From Lachnospiraceae bacterium UBA1201 (GTDB taxonomy: Bacteria > Bacillota > Clostridia > Lachnospirales > Lachnospiraceae): a DNA stretch of 32,204 nt. The notes under the pieces were generated by a model. That model did not search any database and was not told the origin of the DNA. It was given only the letters and a program-made list of their open reading frames with translations. Position 1 is the first letter of the stretch. Every line of letters starts with the position of its first letter. Location of the stretch: NCBI GenBank assembly GCA_002309675.1, contig DBXX01000075.1:1-32204 (forward strand), read 5' to 3'. The translations under genes and the position numbers were made by a program. Below, one piece after another: positions 7,868 to 15,972 of this stretch.

Positions 7868-10618
7868 TCACGGTGTCCCGTATGTTACGTTCAGTTTCGT
7901 CCAAACACCACTGTCATAGCCGGTTCCTCCCACGGGTGCGTAGAAGTGCATATTGCTGTAGCCGGAGACGTCGAAGTCGGTCTGGCTCCAGGTCGGGGCC
8001 GTGGTGGATGTGAAGATCACGTTCATCGAGCCGCCATACCAGAAAGCGTGGGCATCGACCGAAGTAAGGGATGCGGGCAATGTCACGCTCGAGAGGTTCG
8101 AGTTCGCGAATACGAACGCATCCAGACTCTTAAGACCATTGCCGGAGAATGTTACGCTGGTCAGCGCCGAGCAGTTGCCGAAAGCGCCCTCGCCGATCGT
8201 TGTCACGCTCGACGGAACGACGATCTCCGTTGCGGCGTTGTTGTAGTAGAACGCATAGGGCCGGATCGTTGTAAGGCCGCTCTGCAGGGTCACCTGGCCG
8301 GAGGCAAGGTGCGCATCATACAAAACCGTCAGGTCCTTCGAGTAAACGCAGTTATTCTTCAAGACGAAGTACGGGTTGCCGGAGGCGATCGTGATCACCA
8401 GATCGGCAGCCTGTGTGAATACGCCGGAGCCCCAGGTCTTCACAGATGCGGGGATGGTGACCTTCTTCAGGTTCTTACCTGCGGTAAAGGCGAAATCGCC
8501 GAGATCCACGAGATTCGCGGGAAGTACCACCTCGCTGCTCGTCAGCGAGGAAAATGCACTCTTCTCGATCACGGTGACGTTCTTGCCGCCGATTGAGGTC
8601 GGGATCTCAAACTTATCCGGGTAGGTCTTACCATCGAACTGATAGACGGACAGCGTGCCGTCCGAAAGATTACGGGTCGAGAACAGGCTGGTCCGCTCCT
8701 TTACGTTGTAGGAACGGGGCGCGGTTCCCGAGTAGCCGGCCTCCAGTTCATAGTATTTGCCGTTCAGGTACGCCATCGCGTTGCGATGGCCGCTGCCTGC
8801 GCCGGGATCTCTGTTGCCGTTGCGGGACCATGCTTCGATGCCCAGCAGTTCGCACTCACGCACGATCAGGGATGTGCTGGCCCAGCAGTCACCGCCGCCG
8901 TAGATCAGCATGGATACGTAACCGGAGTAGCTCGCACTGTAGTCGAATGTAGCCGGATAATGAGCGATGGCATTCATCTTCTCCAGGTCAGTCATACCCG
9001 AAGTGATATTCTTCTTCAGATACTCCCGGATCAGACCGTCAGCATATTCCACCGCATAGTCCACAACATGCACATTCACGGTGTAGGTCACGCCGTCGAT
9101 GGTGCATGAGATCACGGAATCGCCGAACTGCGGGCGGTTCTCAACGCGGCTCTCGCCGGTCGCCAGGCTGAAGACCGTCGTCTGGACGTAGCGGACCTTT
9201 ACCAGGCCTGTCGAGTCAACGGTGCATGTATTACCGCTCTGTACGGAATATCGAACATTCGTTCCTGTAGCCTGCAACTGGAAAGTCTGCGGTTTATTTG
9301 AAGGAATCGTCAGGGCATCCTTGTAGCCGTCGGAAAGCGCATATAACGTGATATCCACGGCATTGATCGGCAACTGCTCGACGTACAAGGTCGCCGCAGC
9401 GGAGGCCGCCTTCTTACCGTTGCCGTCGGTTACGACGCAGCGGAACTGCCAGCCGTTTAAACCATTCGTCGATGCGACTGTCAGGGCTGCCGTCTTCGCG
9501 CCGGGCTGGCCCGAATTCGCCCAGGAACTGTTTGCATCCTTACGCGACTGCCACTGATAACTAAGCGTCGCTTTTCCGGTCGCTGCGACCTTAAACTGTA
9601 CGGTCGTTCCGGCTACGACATGAATGCTCTCAGGTTGCTGTGTGATCTTCGGGATCACGGTCAATGTCGCTACGCCCGATCCCCAGCTCTTCCCGTTTCC
9701 GTCGGTCACGACGCAGCGGAACTGCCAGCCATGTAAGCCCGCTGAGGCTGTGACGGACAGTGTCTTCGTCTTCGCGCCGGGCTGGCCGGAATTCGCCCAT
9801 TCACTGTTTGCATCTCTACGTGACTGCCACCGATAGCTTAGGGGTGCCTTGCCGGTCGCCTCCACGGAAAATGTCGCGGTATCTCCGACGCCCACGCTCT
9901 GATTCGCCGGTTGCTTCGTAATCTGGGGCACCACGGTCAATGTTGCAACACCCGATCCCCAGCTTACGCCGTTTCCATCGGTCACGACGCAGCGGAACTG
10001 CCAGCCATGTAAGCCCGCCGTCGCTGTGACGGACAGTGTCTTCGTCTTCGCGCCGGGCTGGCCGGAATTCGTCCACGCGCTGTTTGCATCTTTACGCGAC
10101 TGCCACCGATAACTGAGCGTCGCCTTTCCGGTCGCTTCCACGGTAAATGTCGCGACTTTTCCGGCCGGGGTCCTCTGGTCCTTCGGCTGCACAGTGATCT
10201 TCGGAACGACTTTCAGAACGGCCGAATCTGACACGGCTATCTTCTTGTTTCCATCCGTTACGACACAGCGGAACTGCCAGCCATGTAAGCCCGCCGTCGC
10301 TGTGACGGATAGCGTCTTCGTTTTCGCGCCGGGCTGCCCGGAGTTCGCCCAGGAACTGCTCGCATTCTTACGCGACTGCCACTGATACGTAAGCGTCCCC
10401 GTACCCTTCGCAGCCACGGTAAACGTAGCCGTGTTGCCGACCGGTACATTGACACTCGCGGGCTGCGACGTGATCGTCACGGCCGCAGTGCTGTCCGCAT
10501 ATACCGAAACCTCCGTCGATACGGAGCCACCAAAAAGCGCTAAAGCGCCTGTTAAAGTAACGGTCAGCACAAACAGTGCGACGATGAGCCGAGGCCATGA
10601 TACTCTCCTCTTATTCAA
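7868..10618 (-). CDS. Secreted Ig-repeat protein with transglutaminase-like domain and BspA-type LRRs
   Basis: 916 residues. The TTG start at 10618 is preceded by AGGAGG nine bases away, and I see no better start. Signal peptide 1-41. Four Ig-like repeats of 91-92 residues occupy about 47-414 (each with YxWQSRK, NSGQPGAKT, GWQFRCVVTDG). A beta-rich region resembling bacterial Ig-like (Big) folds follows at about 418-520. A transglutaminase-like domain lies at about 525-660 with Cys578 in GGGDCWAS, His611 in SGHRNAM and an acidic residue in KYYELEAG (Glu624 or Glu626) as a probable Cys-His-acid triad. Residues about 670-900 are BspA/LRR_5 repeats (AFxxxxxLxxVxLPxSL). No LPXTG or SLH anchor. 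Such domains can act as proteases, cross-linkers or peptide binders; the activity is not provable here. Confidence 0.9.
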   Translation of the reverse strand: MNKRRVSWPRLIVALFVLTVTLTGALALFGGSVSTEVSVYADSTAAVTITSQPASVNVPVGNTATFTVAAKGTGTLTYQWQSRKNASSSWANSGQPGAKTKTLSVTATAGLHGWQFRCVVTDGNKKIAVSDSAVLKVVPKITVQPKDQRTPAGKVATFTVEATGKATLSYRWQSRKDANSAWTNSGQPGAKTKTLSVTATAGLHGWQFRCVVTDGNGVSWGSGVATLTVVPQITKQPANQSVGVGDTATFSVEATGKAPLSYRWQSRRDANSEWANSGQPGAKTKTLSVTASAGLHGWQFRCVVTDGNGKSWGSGVATLTVIPKITQQPESIHVVAGTTVQFKVAATGKATLSYQWQSRKDANSSWANSGQPGAKTAALTVASTNGLNGWQFRCVVTDGNGKKAASAAATLYVEQLPINAVDITLYALSDGYKDALTIPSNKPQTFQLQATGTNVRYSVQSGNTCTVDSTGLVKVRYVQTTVFSLATGESRVENRPQFGDSVISCTIDGVTYTVNVHVVDYAVEYADGLIREYLKKNITSGMTDLEKMNAIAHYPATFDYSASYSGYVSMLIYGGGDCWASTSLIVRECELLGIEAWSRNGNRDPGAGSGHRNAMAYLNGKYYELEAGYSGTAPRSYNVKERTSLFSTRNLSDGTLSVYQFDGKTYPDKFEIPTSIGGKNVTVIEKSAFSSLTSSEVVLPANLVDLGDFAFTAGKNLKKVTIPASVKTWGSGVFTQAADLVITIASGNPYFVLKNNCVYSKDLTVLYDAHLASGQVTLQSGLTTIRPYAFYYNNAATEIVVPSSVTTIGEGAFGNCSALTSVTFSGNGLKSLDAFVFANSNLSSVTLPASLTSVDAHAFWYGGSMNVIFTSTTAPTWSQTDFDVSGYSNMHFYAPVGGTGYDSGVWTKLNVTYGTP
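9661..10116. repeat. Tandem 276-bp Ig-repeat pair, about 89% identical in DNA
   Basis: The stretch 9661-9840 aligns without gaps to 9937-10116, an offset of 276 bases or 92 codons. By hand I count about 19 differences in 180 bases, many of them silent or conservative. The two copies encode Ig repeats 3 and 2 of the transglutaminase-like protein. Other copies in the window are more diverged, so this pair is a recent duplication or has been homogenised. Confidence 0.75.
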
Positions 10619-10660
10619 TCTACGTTACCTCCTATCCTTTTCTCAAAAAACTTATACTCA

Positions 10661-13276
10661 TTAACCCTTTTTTAGAGTTGCTGCTTTGGAATAAACGATC
10701 TGTCCGTTCGCATCGGTCACAACGCAGCGGAACTGCCAGCCATCTAAACCTGCGCGCATCGGTACGGTCAATGTATCGGTCTTCGCTCCGCTCTGTCCGG
10801 AGTTCGTCCATGCCGCGTCCGAATTCTTACGTGACTGCCAGCGGTAGGTAAGCGCCTTTCCATTTGCCTTTACGGTAAATGTCGCCGTCTCACCTACAGC
10901 CACCGTCGTATCGGAAGGCTGCTGCGTGATCACCGGAAGAACGGTCAGAGTGACCACATCGGAAGTGGTCTTCTTCCCGGTCGCCGAGGTCACGATGCAG
11001 CGGAACTGCCAGCCGTTTAAGCCGGGAGTTGTCGCAACTGTCAGAGTCTCGGTCTTCGCTCCGCTCTGGCCCGAATACGACCAGTCGCTCTCTGCATTCT
11101 TTCGCGATTGCCACCGGTAAGTCATGGTTTCCGAGCAGATCGCAACCACGGAAAATGTAGCTTCCGTCCCGGCACCCACCGTCTGATCCACAGGTTGAGT
11201 GGTGATCTTCGGCGTGTCCGTTTTTACCCGAAGAGTAGCAACGTCTGTATACTCCTTCTGCTCGTTTCCGTCCGTTACGACGCAGCGGAACTGCCATCCG
11301 TCTAAACCGGGAGTTGTCGCAACTGTCAGAGTCTTAGTCTTCGCTCCGCTCTGCCCTGAATTCGTCCATGCGCTGTCCGCATTCTTTCGGGACTGCCACT
11401 GGTAACTGAGGGGTGCCTTACCCACCGCTTCCACGGTAAATGTAGCCGCCGTGCCGACAGATACCGTGCGGCTGACCGGCTGCTTCATGATCCTCGGGAT
11501 GATGGTCAGCGTCGCCGACAGCGAAGACTTACTCAAACCATTGGCCGCAGTAACTATACAACGATACTGATATCCGTGACGGGCAATGACGGCAGTTACC
11601 ATCAGCTGAGATGTATCGTATCCGGTCTCCGTCGTATCCGTCCAATCCTGCGTAGAATCGGCACGTTCCTGCCACCGATAGGTGAGCGGTTTGGTCCCGA
11701 TCGCCTCAACGTTAAAGAGTGCTGTATAGTTTGCCGGAACGGACTGATTTTCCGGATTTTTCGTGAACGCCGGACTGATGCCCAGAGTGACATCCCTTGA
11801 GATCGTCTTCTGCCCGTGCGCATCCGTAACGATGCAACGGAACCGCCAGCCGTGCAAGCCGCCGGTCACGGCGATCGAAAGCGTGTCGGTCTTCGCTCCG
11901 CTCTGCCCCGAATTCGTCCAGGCAGAGTTTGCGTCCTTCCGTGACTGCCACTGGTAAGTGAACGGTCCGAATCCGGACGCGGTCAATGTCAGCTTCGCTG
12001 TAGAACCCGCAGTTGTCTTCGTGTTTTTCGGTTGCCGAGTGATCACCGGACAGGTATAGAGCGCAGCCGGTTTCGATATCACGGAAACGCCGGCTCCGTC
12101 CGTTACGACGCAACGATAACGATATCCATACAGGGAGTCCTGCGCCTCGATCGACAGCGTCGATGCCGTCGCGTCTTCCTGACTGTATACTAACCAGCTC
12201 GTACTGCCGGGAACCTGGTACTGCCACTGGTAGGTCAAATTCTTATAGCCGTGAGCCAGAACGGAGTATGTTGCGGTTTCTCCCGGAAGCACAGCCACAT
12301 CCTCAGGTTGGGTCGTGATGCTTGGAATCGGCGCCCATACCGCATAGAGGCGGTCAGCCCATTCGGATCTTACGTAATAGGTATCGCCCTGCTTATACTC
12401 CGGCTCGTTTGCATTTTCATCGGTGGACCACCCCAAAAAAGTATAGCCGGGGCAGGTCGGTTTCGATAACGGGATCGTGACCGTATCTCCAAAGTACGTG
12501 TTGATGTCGCTCGGTCCTCCGGTCGCGGTCTTATTATTTGGCGCATTCAGTTCGAAATAAAGCGCACAATACATATCAGGATCGGGGGTGTAGAAAAATG
12601 TATAAAACTCGGTCTCAGAAATGCGGTCGTAAGTCACAGTACTGTTGGAGAAATCCTTATACAGTTTGGCATCACGATTATTGATTCTCATATGCGTAGG
12701 CAGATAATATGTCTCGTCTTTATACACAAACGGAGCTATCGTGACCTTATATCCATCCGACGGACGGACTACGGCTACGACCTGGTAGGTCTTGCCCTTC
12801 TCAAACACGTCCTTCGTGCTCATCGTCTTCACGGGCCCATTATTATACTCGATGAACCTAACTCCGGCAATAGAATAATGAGCAGCGGAAGGATATGCGA
12901 TACGTGTCGGATTCGGATGTTCTCCGGCCACGGGCGCGATGACAGTTACAGAAGCATTCTTAAGGACAGGAGAATTCTTTGCATACAGGTCCGTATTCTT
13001 ATAGATCCGGCCCGAGAGATATGGAGTCTCGTATGTGCCATAATCATAATACCAGCCTTCAAAGACCTGATCCTTAATGTAGCAGGTCGGGACGGGATTT
13101 ATCTCCGCTCCGTTCATGACCCGTATAGTTACGCCCGCAGAGCTCCACGGGTGAAAATCCACAAACCAAACGGTATCCTCGTCGTCATATGCACTGACCT
13201 GTTTCGGTGCCAGCGTCAGCATCAGCACCGCCACCAGGAGCATTAGTGTATGTTTGAAAAACCGGCGTTTATCCAT
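10661..13276 (-). CDS. Secreted protein with Flg_new (Listeria-Bacteroides) repeats and six Ig-like repeats
   Basis: 871 residues from the ATG at 13276, chosen because GGGAG lies nine bases upstream; an in-frame TTG at 13297 has no ribosome site. Signal peptide 1-29 ending VSA. Two Flg_new/InlB-B-type repeats lie near 35-100 (VFEGWYYD) and 235-317 (TFLGWSTDEN...LYAVWAP). Six Ig-like repeats fill about 320-871. Repeats 2, 4, 5 and 6 have the standard WQSRK...SGQSGAKT...FRC core, while repeats 1 and 3 have strongly changed cores (WQYQVPGSTSW, WQERADSTQDW). The protein ends right after the last Ig strand (TLKKG), with no anchor. It has its own promoter, and its stop lies 42 bases before the next Ig gene, so those two are probably cotranscribed. 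Likely adhesin or substrate binder; ligand unknown. Confidence 0.9.
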   Translation of the reverse strand: MDKRRFFKHTLMLLVAVLMLTLAPKQVSAYDDEDTVWFVDFHPWSSAGVTIRVMNGAEINPVPTCYIKDQVFEGWYYDYGTYETPYLSGRIYKNTDLYAKNSPVLKNASVTVIAPVAGEHPNPTRIAYPSAAHYSIAGVRFIEYNNGPVKTMSTKDVFEKGKTYQVVAVVRPSDGYKVTIAPFVYKDETYYLPTHMRINNRDAKLYKDFSNSTVTYDRISETEFYTFFYTPDPDMYCALYFELNAPNNKTATGGPSDINTYFGDTVTIPLSKPTCPGYTFLGWSTDENANEPEYKQGDTYYVRSEWADRLYAVWAPIPSITTQPEDVAVLPGETATYSVLAHGYKNLTYQWQYQVPGSTSWLVYSQEDATASTLSIEAQDSLYGYRYRCVVTDGAGVSVISKPAALYTCPVITRQPKNTKTTAGSTAKLTLTASGFGPFTYQWQSRKDANSAWTNSGQSGAKTDTLSIAVTGGLHGWRFRCIVTDAHGQKTISRDVTLGISPAFTKNPENQSVPANYTALFNVEAIGTKPLTYRWQERADSTQDWTDTTETGYDTSQLMVTAVIARHGYQYRCIVTAANGLSKSSLSATLTIIPRIMKQPVSRTVSVGTAATFTVEAVGKAPLSYQWQSRKNADSAWTNSGQSGAKTKTLTVATTPGLDGWQFRCVVTDGNEQKEYTDVATLRVKTDTPKITTQPVDQTVGAGTEATFSVVAICSETMTYRWQSRKNAESDWSYSGQSGAKTETLTVATTPGLNGWQFRCIVTSATGKKTTSDVVTLTVLPVITQQPSDTTVAVGETATFTVKANGKALTYRWQSRKNSDAAWTNSGQSGAKTDTLTVPMRAGLDGWQFRCVVTDANGQIVYSKAATLKKG

Positions 13277-13337
13277 ATAATCTTTCTCCCTTTCCAATAT
13301 TATGTGATTGTTTTCTGGCTACCTAAATCTTGATTCC

Positions 13338-13366
13338 AGTGTAGCATAATATGATAGAAAAAACAA
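13338..13366 (-). promoter_or_regulatory. Sigma-A promoter of the 10661-13276 gene
   Basis: -35 TTGTTT (13361-13366) and -10 TACACT (13338-13343) with a 17-base spacer, placed after the terminator of the preceding gene and 61 bases ahead of the ATG. Confidence 0.55.
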
Positions 13367-13388
13367 TGTACGAATACCGAAAGAGCAG

Positions 13389-13429
13389 AAAAAATCTGCG
13401 GCGGAAACCGGTTTATCAGTCCGCCGCAG
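13389..13429 (-). terminator. Rho-independent terminator of the 13455-15797 gene
   Basis: A perfect 10-bp GC-rich stem, CTGCGGCGGA (13396-13405) with its complement at 13420-13429, has a 14-base loop. On the minus strand it is followed by ATTTTTT. It begins 25 bases after the stop codon. Confidence 0.85.
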
Positions 13430-13454
13430 AAGTTATATTTTTATGTTTGTTTTA

Positions 13455-15797
13455 TTATTTTACGGTCAATGTCGCCGCATTCGAATTCGATTTCTGTCCG
13501 TTCGCATCCGTTACAATGCAGCGGAACTGCCAGCCGTTTAAGCCTGCTGTCGTTTTCACGGATAATGTAGCAGTCTTCGCGCCGCTCTGTCCGGAATTCG
13601 ACCATTCTGCGGAGGAATTCTTACGGGACTGCCACTGATATTTCAGCGTTCCCATTCCGGTCGCACGAATCGTGAAGTTTGCTGTCACGCCGACCTTTAC
13701 ACTGGCGTTCGCAGGCTGCGCGGTGATATTCGGAACGATCGACAATGTAACGATATCCGAGACGGTCTGATGTTTTGCGCTGTCTTTTACGATACAGCGG
13801 AACTGCCAGCCGTTTAAGCCCGGGGTCGTATTCACCGACAGGGTCTCTGTCTTCGCGCCGGGCTGACCGGAATTCGCCCATGTAGCATCTGCATTCTTGC
13901 GGGACTGCCACTGATACGTCAGGGTGCCGGAACCGACTGCACTTAAGGTGAAGTCAGCCTTAGAGCCGGCGATCGCTTTCTGATCGGTGGGCTGTTTTGT
14001 GACTGCGATAGCTCCTACAGACAATGTTGCGACGCCGGAACCCCATTTGAAACCATTTCCATCGGTTACGACGCAACGGAACTGCCAGCCGTTTAAGCCT
14101 GCGGTCGCATTGACCGTCAGAGTCGGTGTCTTCGCACCGGACTGGCCGGAATTCGTCCATGCAGCGTCTGCATTCTTACGGGACTGCCACTGGTAGGAAA
14201 GCGGTGCCTTACCGGCAGCTGCTGCCGTGAACTTCGCCTTCAATCCGGGAACGGTGCTGACATTTGCCGGATTAGTAGTGAACTTAATGCGTACGGTTAG
14301 GTTTGCTTCATCCGACTCGACCATACGGCCGTTGCCGTCCTTGATGATACAGCGGAACTGCCAGCCATCGAGGCCGCCGGTCGTAGCTATAGACAGGGTC
14401 TTCGTCTTTGCGCCTGTTGCGCCGGAGTTCGACCATGCAGCAGCTTCATTCTTGCGGGACTGCCACTGATAGGTCAGGGTGCCGGTGCCGCTTGCCGCTA
14501 CGGTGAATGTCGCCGTGTTGCCTGCCTGCGTGGTGAAGTCTGCCGGCTGAGCGGAGATCGTGATCGGAACGACATTTAATGTTGCGGTCAAGGATTCTGC
14601 GGATTCACCCTTGCTGTCCGATACCATACAGCGGAACTGCCATCCGTTATGCGAGGAGTTTGCCGGAACGCTGAGCGTGTTTGTGTTCGCTCCGCTTAAA
14701 GTCGAGTTCGTCCATGTTCCGGAAGCACTGCTGCGCTGCTGCCACTGATAGTTAAGCGTTCCGACACCGGAAGCCACGATCTTGAACTTCGCGGTAGATC
14801 CGTTCGCCGCGTTTTTATCTGCAGGCTGCGCGAGGATCGACAAATTGATCGACAGGGTAGCCTCTCTGGTTATCGACTGTAAGCCGTTTGCAGGATCCGT
14901 GATAACGCAACGGAACTGATATCCGTTTAAGTTTTCGGTAGCCGAAACCGAAAGTGTCGCAGTCTTCGCGCCCTTCTGGCCGGAGTTCGCCCATGAAGCC
15001 GAAGAATTCTTACGATACTGCCACTGATAGTTAAGTGCTCCCGTTCCGTAAGCATCTACAGAAAATTCCGCCGTCGTTCCTGCTATGGCACCCTTACTCT
15101 TAGGCTGTGTTACGATGGTAGGTGCCTTAGGAGCTTCCGTCGTGGAAGGCTGAGGTGCCGATACCGGGAAGGTCATATATACAAAGTTGTTGTTGCTCAC
15201 GGAAGTTCCGTCATTAAACATCATGCTAATGAAGGGGATCATTTCCGAGTCATCGGGCACATTTGCATACAGATAGTAGTTTCTGGACTTTCCCGGTAAG
15301 GTATATTCATGAGGATTTGAATCCGTATGTATGACCCACCACTGAGTATATACGCCGCCGATACCCATTTCGGTCCAGTTGAAAGATATGGGTTTTGATC
15401 CCGTGTTCGTCAACGAAACTTTCACAAATATGCCGTGTTCGCCGTCAAGCGGAGCCGAAACCGGGCCGTTCTTTGTACGTGCAGCAGAATAAGCACTCGT
15501 GCCGACTACGATCTCGGTAACACGAATACTAAACGGCATGATCTCCAGTTCACCGCTAGTATTTTCATCGATCTTATAACCACTGATGGTGCCCCATCCG
15601 TTCAAAGCATTCTCGGGAGAATTAAACCGGGCTGTCTGATTCGGGCCGGAGCCGGTAAACGTTCCGCCGACACCGTCATACATGTACTGACCTGCGGAAA
15701 CCGCCGGAGTCATGCAGATGATTAGGGCTACCAGTGCGATGACTAAAACCGTGAGTGTAGACACGGTAGTGGCCACCCATAACTTTTGTTTCTTCAT
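13455..15797 (-). CDS. Secreted six-Ig-repeat protein with DUF4352-like N-terminal domain
   Basis: 780 residues from the ATG at 15797, which has AGGAGG ten bases upstream; the in-frame ATG at 15821 lacks a site. The signal peptide or N-terminal membrane segment covers 1-35 (TPAVSA). Residues about 36-210 form a beta-rich domain (IFVKVSLTNTGSKPISFNW and the YTLPGKSRNYYLYANVP region) that resembles DUF4352-type Ig-like folds. I am only moderately sure of that assignment. A short Pro/Thr linker follows, then six Ig-like repeats (about 220-780). Repeat 2 is diverged (WQQRSSASGTW, NSTLSGANT) and the last ends ATLTVK at the C-terminus. Repeat 4 carries the WGSGVATL strand also seen in two other genes. 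No cell-wall anchor. Promoter at 15857-15885 and terminator at 13389-13429 make it a monocistronic unit. Confidence 0.9.
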   Translation of the reverse strand: MKKQKLWVATTVSTLTVLVIALVALIICMTPAVSAGQYMYDGVGGTFTGSGPNQTARFNSPENALNGWGTISGYKIDENTSGELEIMPFSIRVTEIVVGTSAYSAARTKNGPVSAPLDGEHGIFVKVSLTNTGSKPISFNWTEMGIGGVYTQWWVIHTDSNPHEYTLPGKSRNYYLYANVPDDSEMIPFISMMFNDGTSVSNNNFVYMTFPVSAPQPSTTEAPKAPTIVTQPKSKGAIAGTTAEFSVDAYGTGALNYQWQYRKNSSASWANSGQKGAKTATLSVSATENLNGYQFRCVITDPANGLQSITREATLSINLSILAQPADKNAANGSTAKFKIVASGVGTLNYQWQQRSSASGTWTNSTLSGANTNTLSVPANSSHNGWQFRCMVSDSKGESAESLTATLNVVPITISAQPADFTTQAGNTATFTVAASGTGTLTYQWQSRKNEAAAWSNSGATGAKTKTLSIATTGGLDGWQFRCIIKDGNGRMVESDEANLTVRIKFTTNPANVSTVPGLKAKFTAAAAGKAPLSYQWQSRKNADAAWTNSGQSGAKTPTLTVNATAGLNGWQFRCVVTDGNGFKWGSGVATLSVGAIAVTKQPTDQKAIAGSKADFTLSAVGSGTLTYQWQSRKNADATWANSGQPGAKTETLSVNTTPGLNGWQFRCIVKDSAKHQTVSDIVTLSIVPNITAQPANASVKVGVTANFTIRATGMGTLKYQWQSRKNSSAEWSNSGQSGAKTATLSVKTTAGLNGWQFRCIVTDANGQKSNSNAATLTVK
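14073..14116. repeat. 44-bp exact match to 16039-16082 in a different Ig gene
   Basis: Bases 14073-14116 (gene 13455-15797, repeat 4) and 16039-16082 (gene 15973-19542, last repeat) are identical over 44 bases by direct reading. The stretch spans the NATAGLNGWQFRC part of the repeat, including silent positions. Confidence 0.8.
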
Positions 15798-15856
15798 GCG
15801 AAGTAAACCTCCTGATTTCATCCATTTTCTCTGTGCCTTTCAATCGCACACATAGT

Positions 15857-15885
15857 ATTATAGCAGAAAAATACACTCATTTCTA
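15857..15885 (-). promoter_or_regulatory. Probable sigma-A promoter of the 13455-15797 gene
   Basis: A perfect -10 TATAAT (15857-15862) lies 59 bases ahead of the ATG. The -35 at 17 bases' distance is weak (TAGAAA, 15880-15885), which may mean activator dependence. Confidence 0.5.
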
Positions 15886-15914
15886 CACCTGGAGAAGAAT
15901 TACAGAAAATAACA

Positions 15915-15950
15915 CATGCGGCGGACACGATAATCGGTGTCCGCCGCATG
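15915..15950 (-). terminator. Terminator hairpin of the 15973-19542 gene
   Basis: A perfect 14-bp stem, CATGCGGCGGACAC (15915-15928) with its complement at 15937-15950 and an eight-base loop, lies 22 bases after the stop. The T tract on the minus strand is broken (TGTTATTTTCTG), so strength is moderate. The stem shares GCGGCGGA with the terminator of the next gene. Confidence 0.75.
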
Positions 15951-15972
15951 CATCAAATATACCTATATGATT

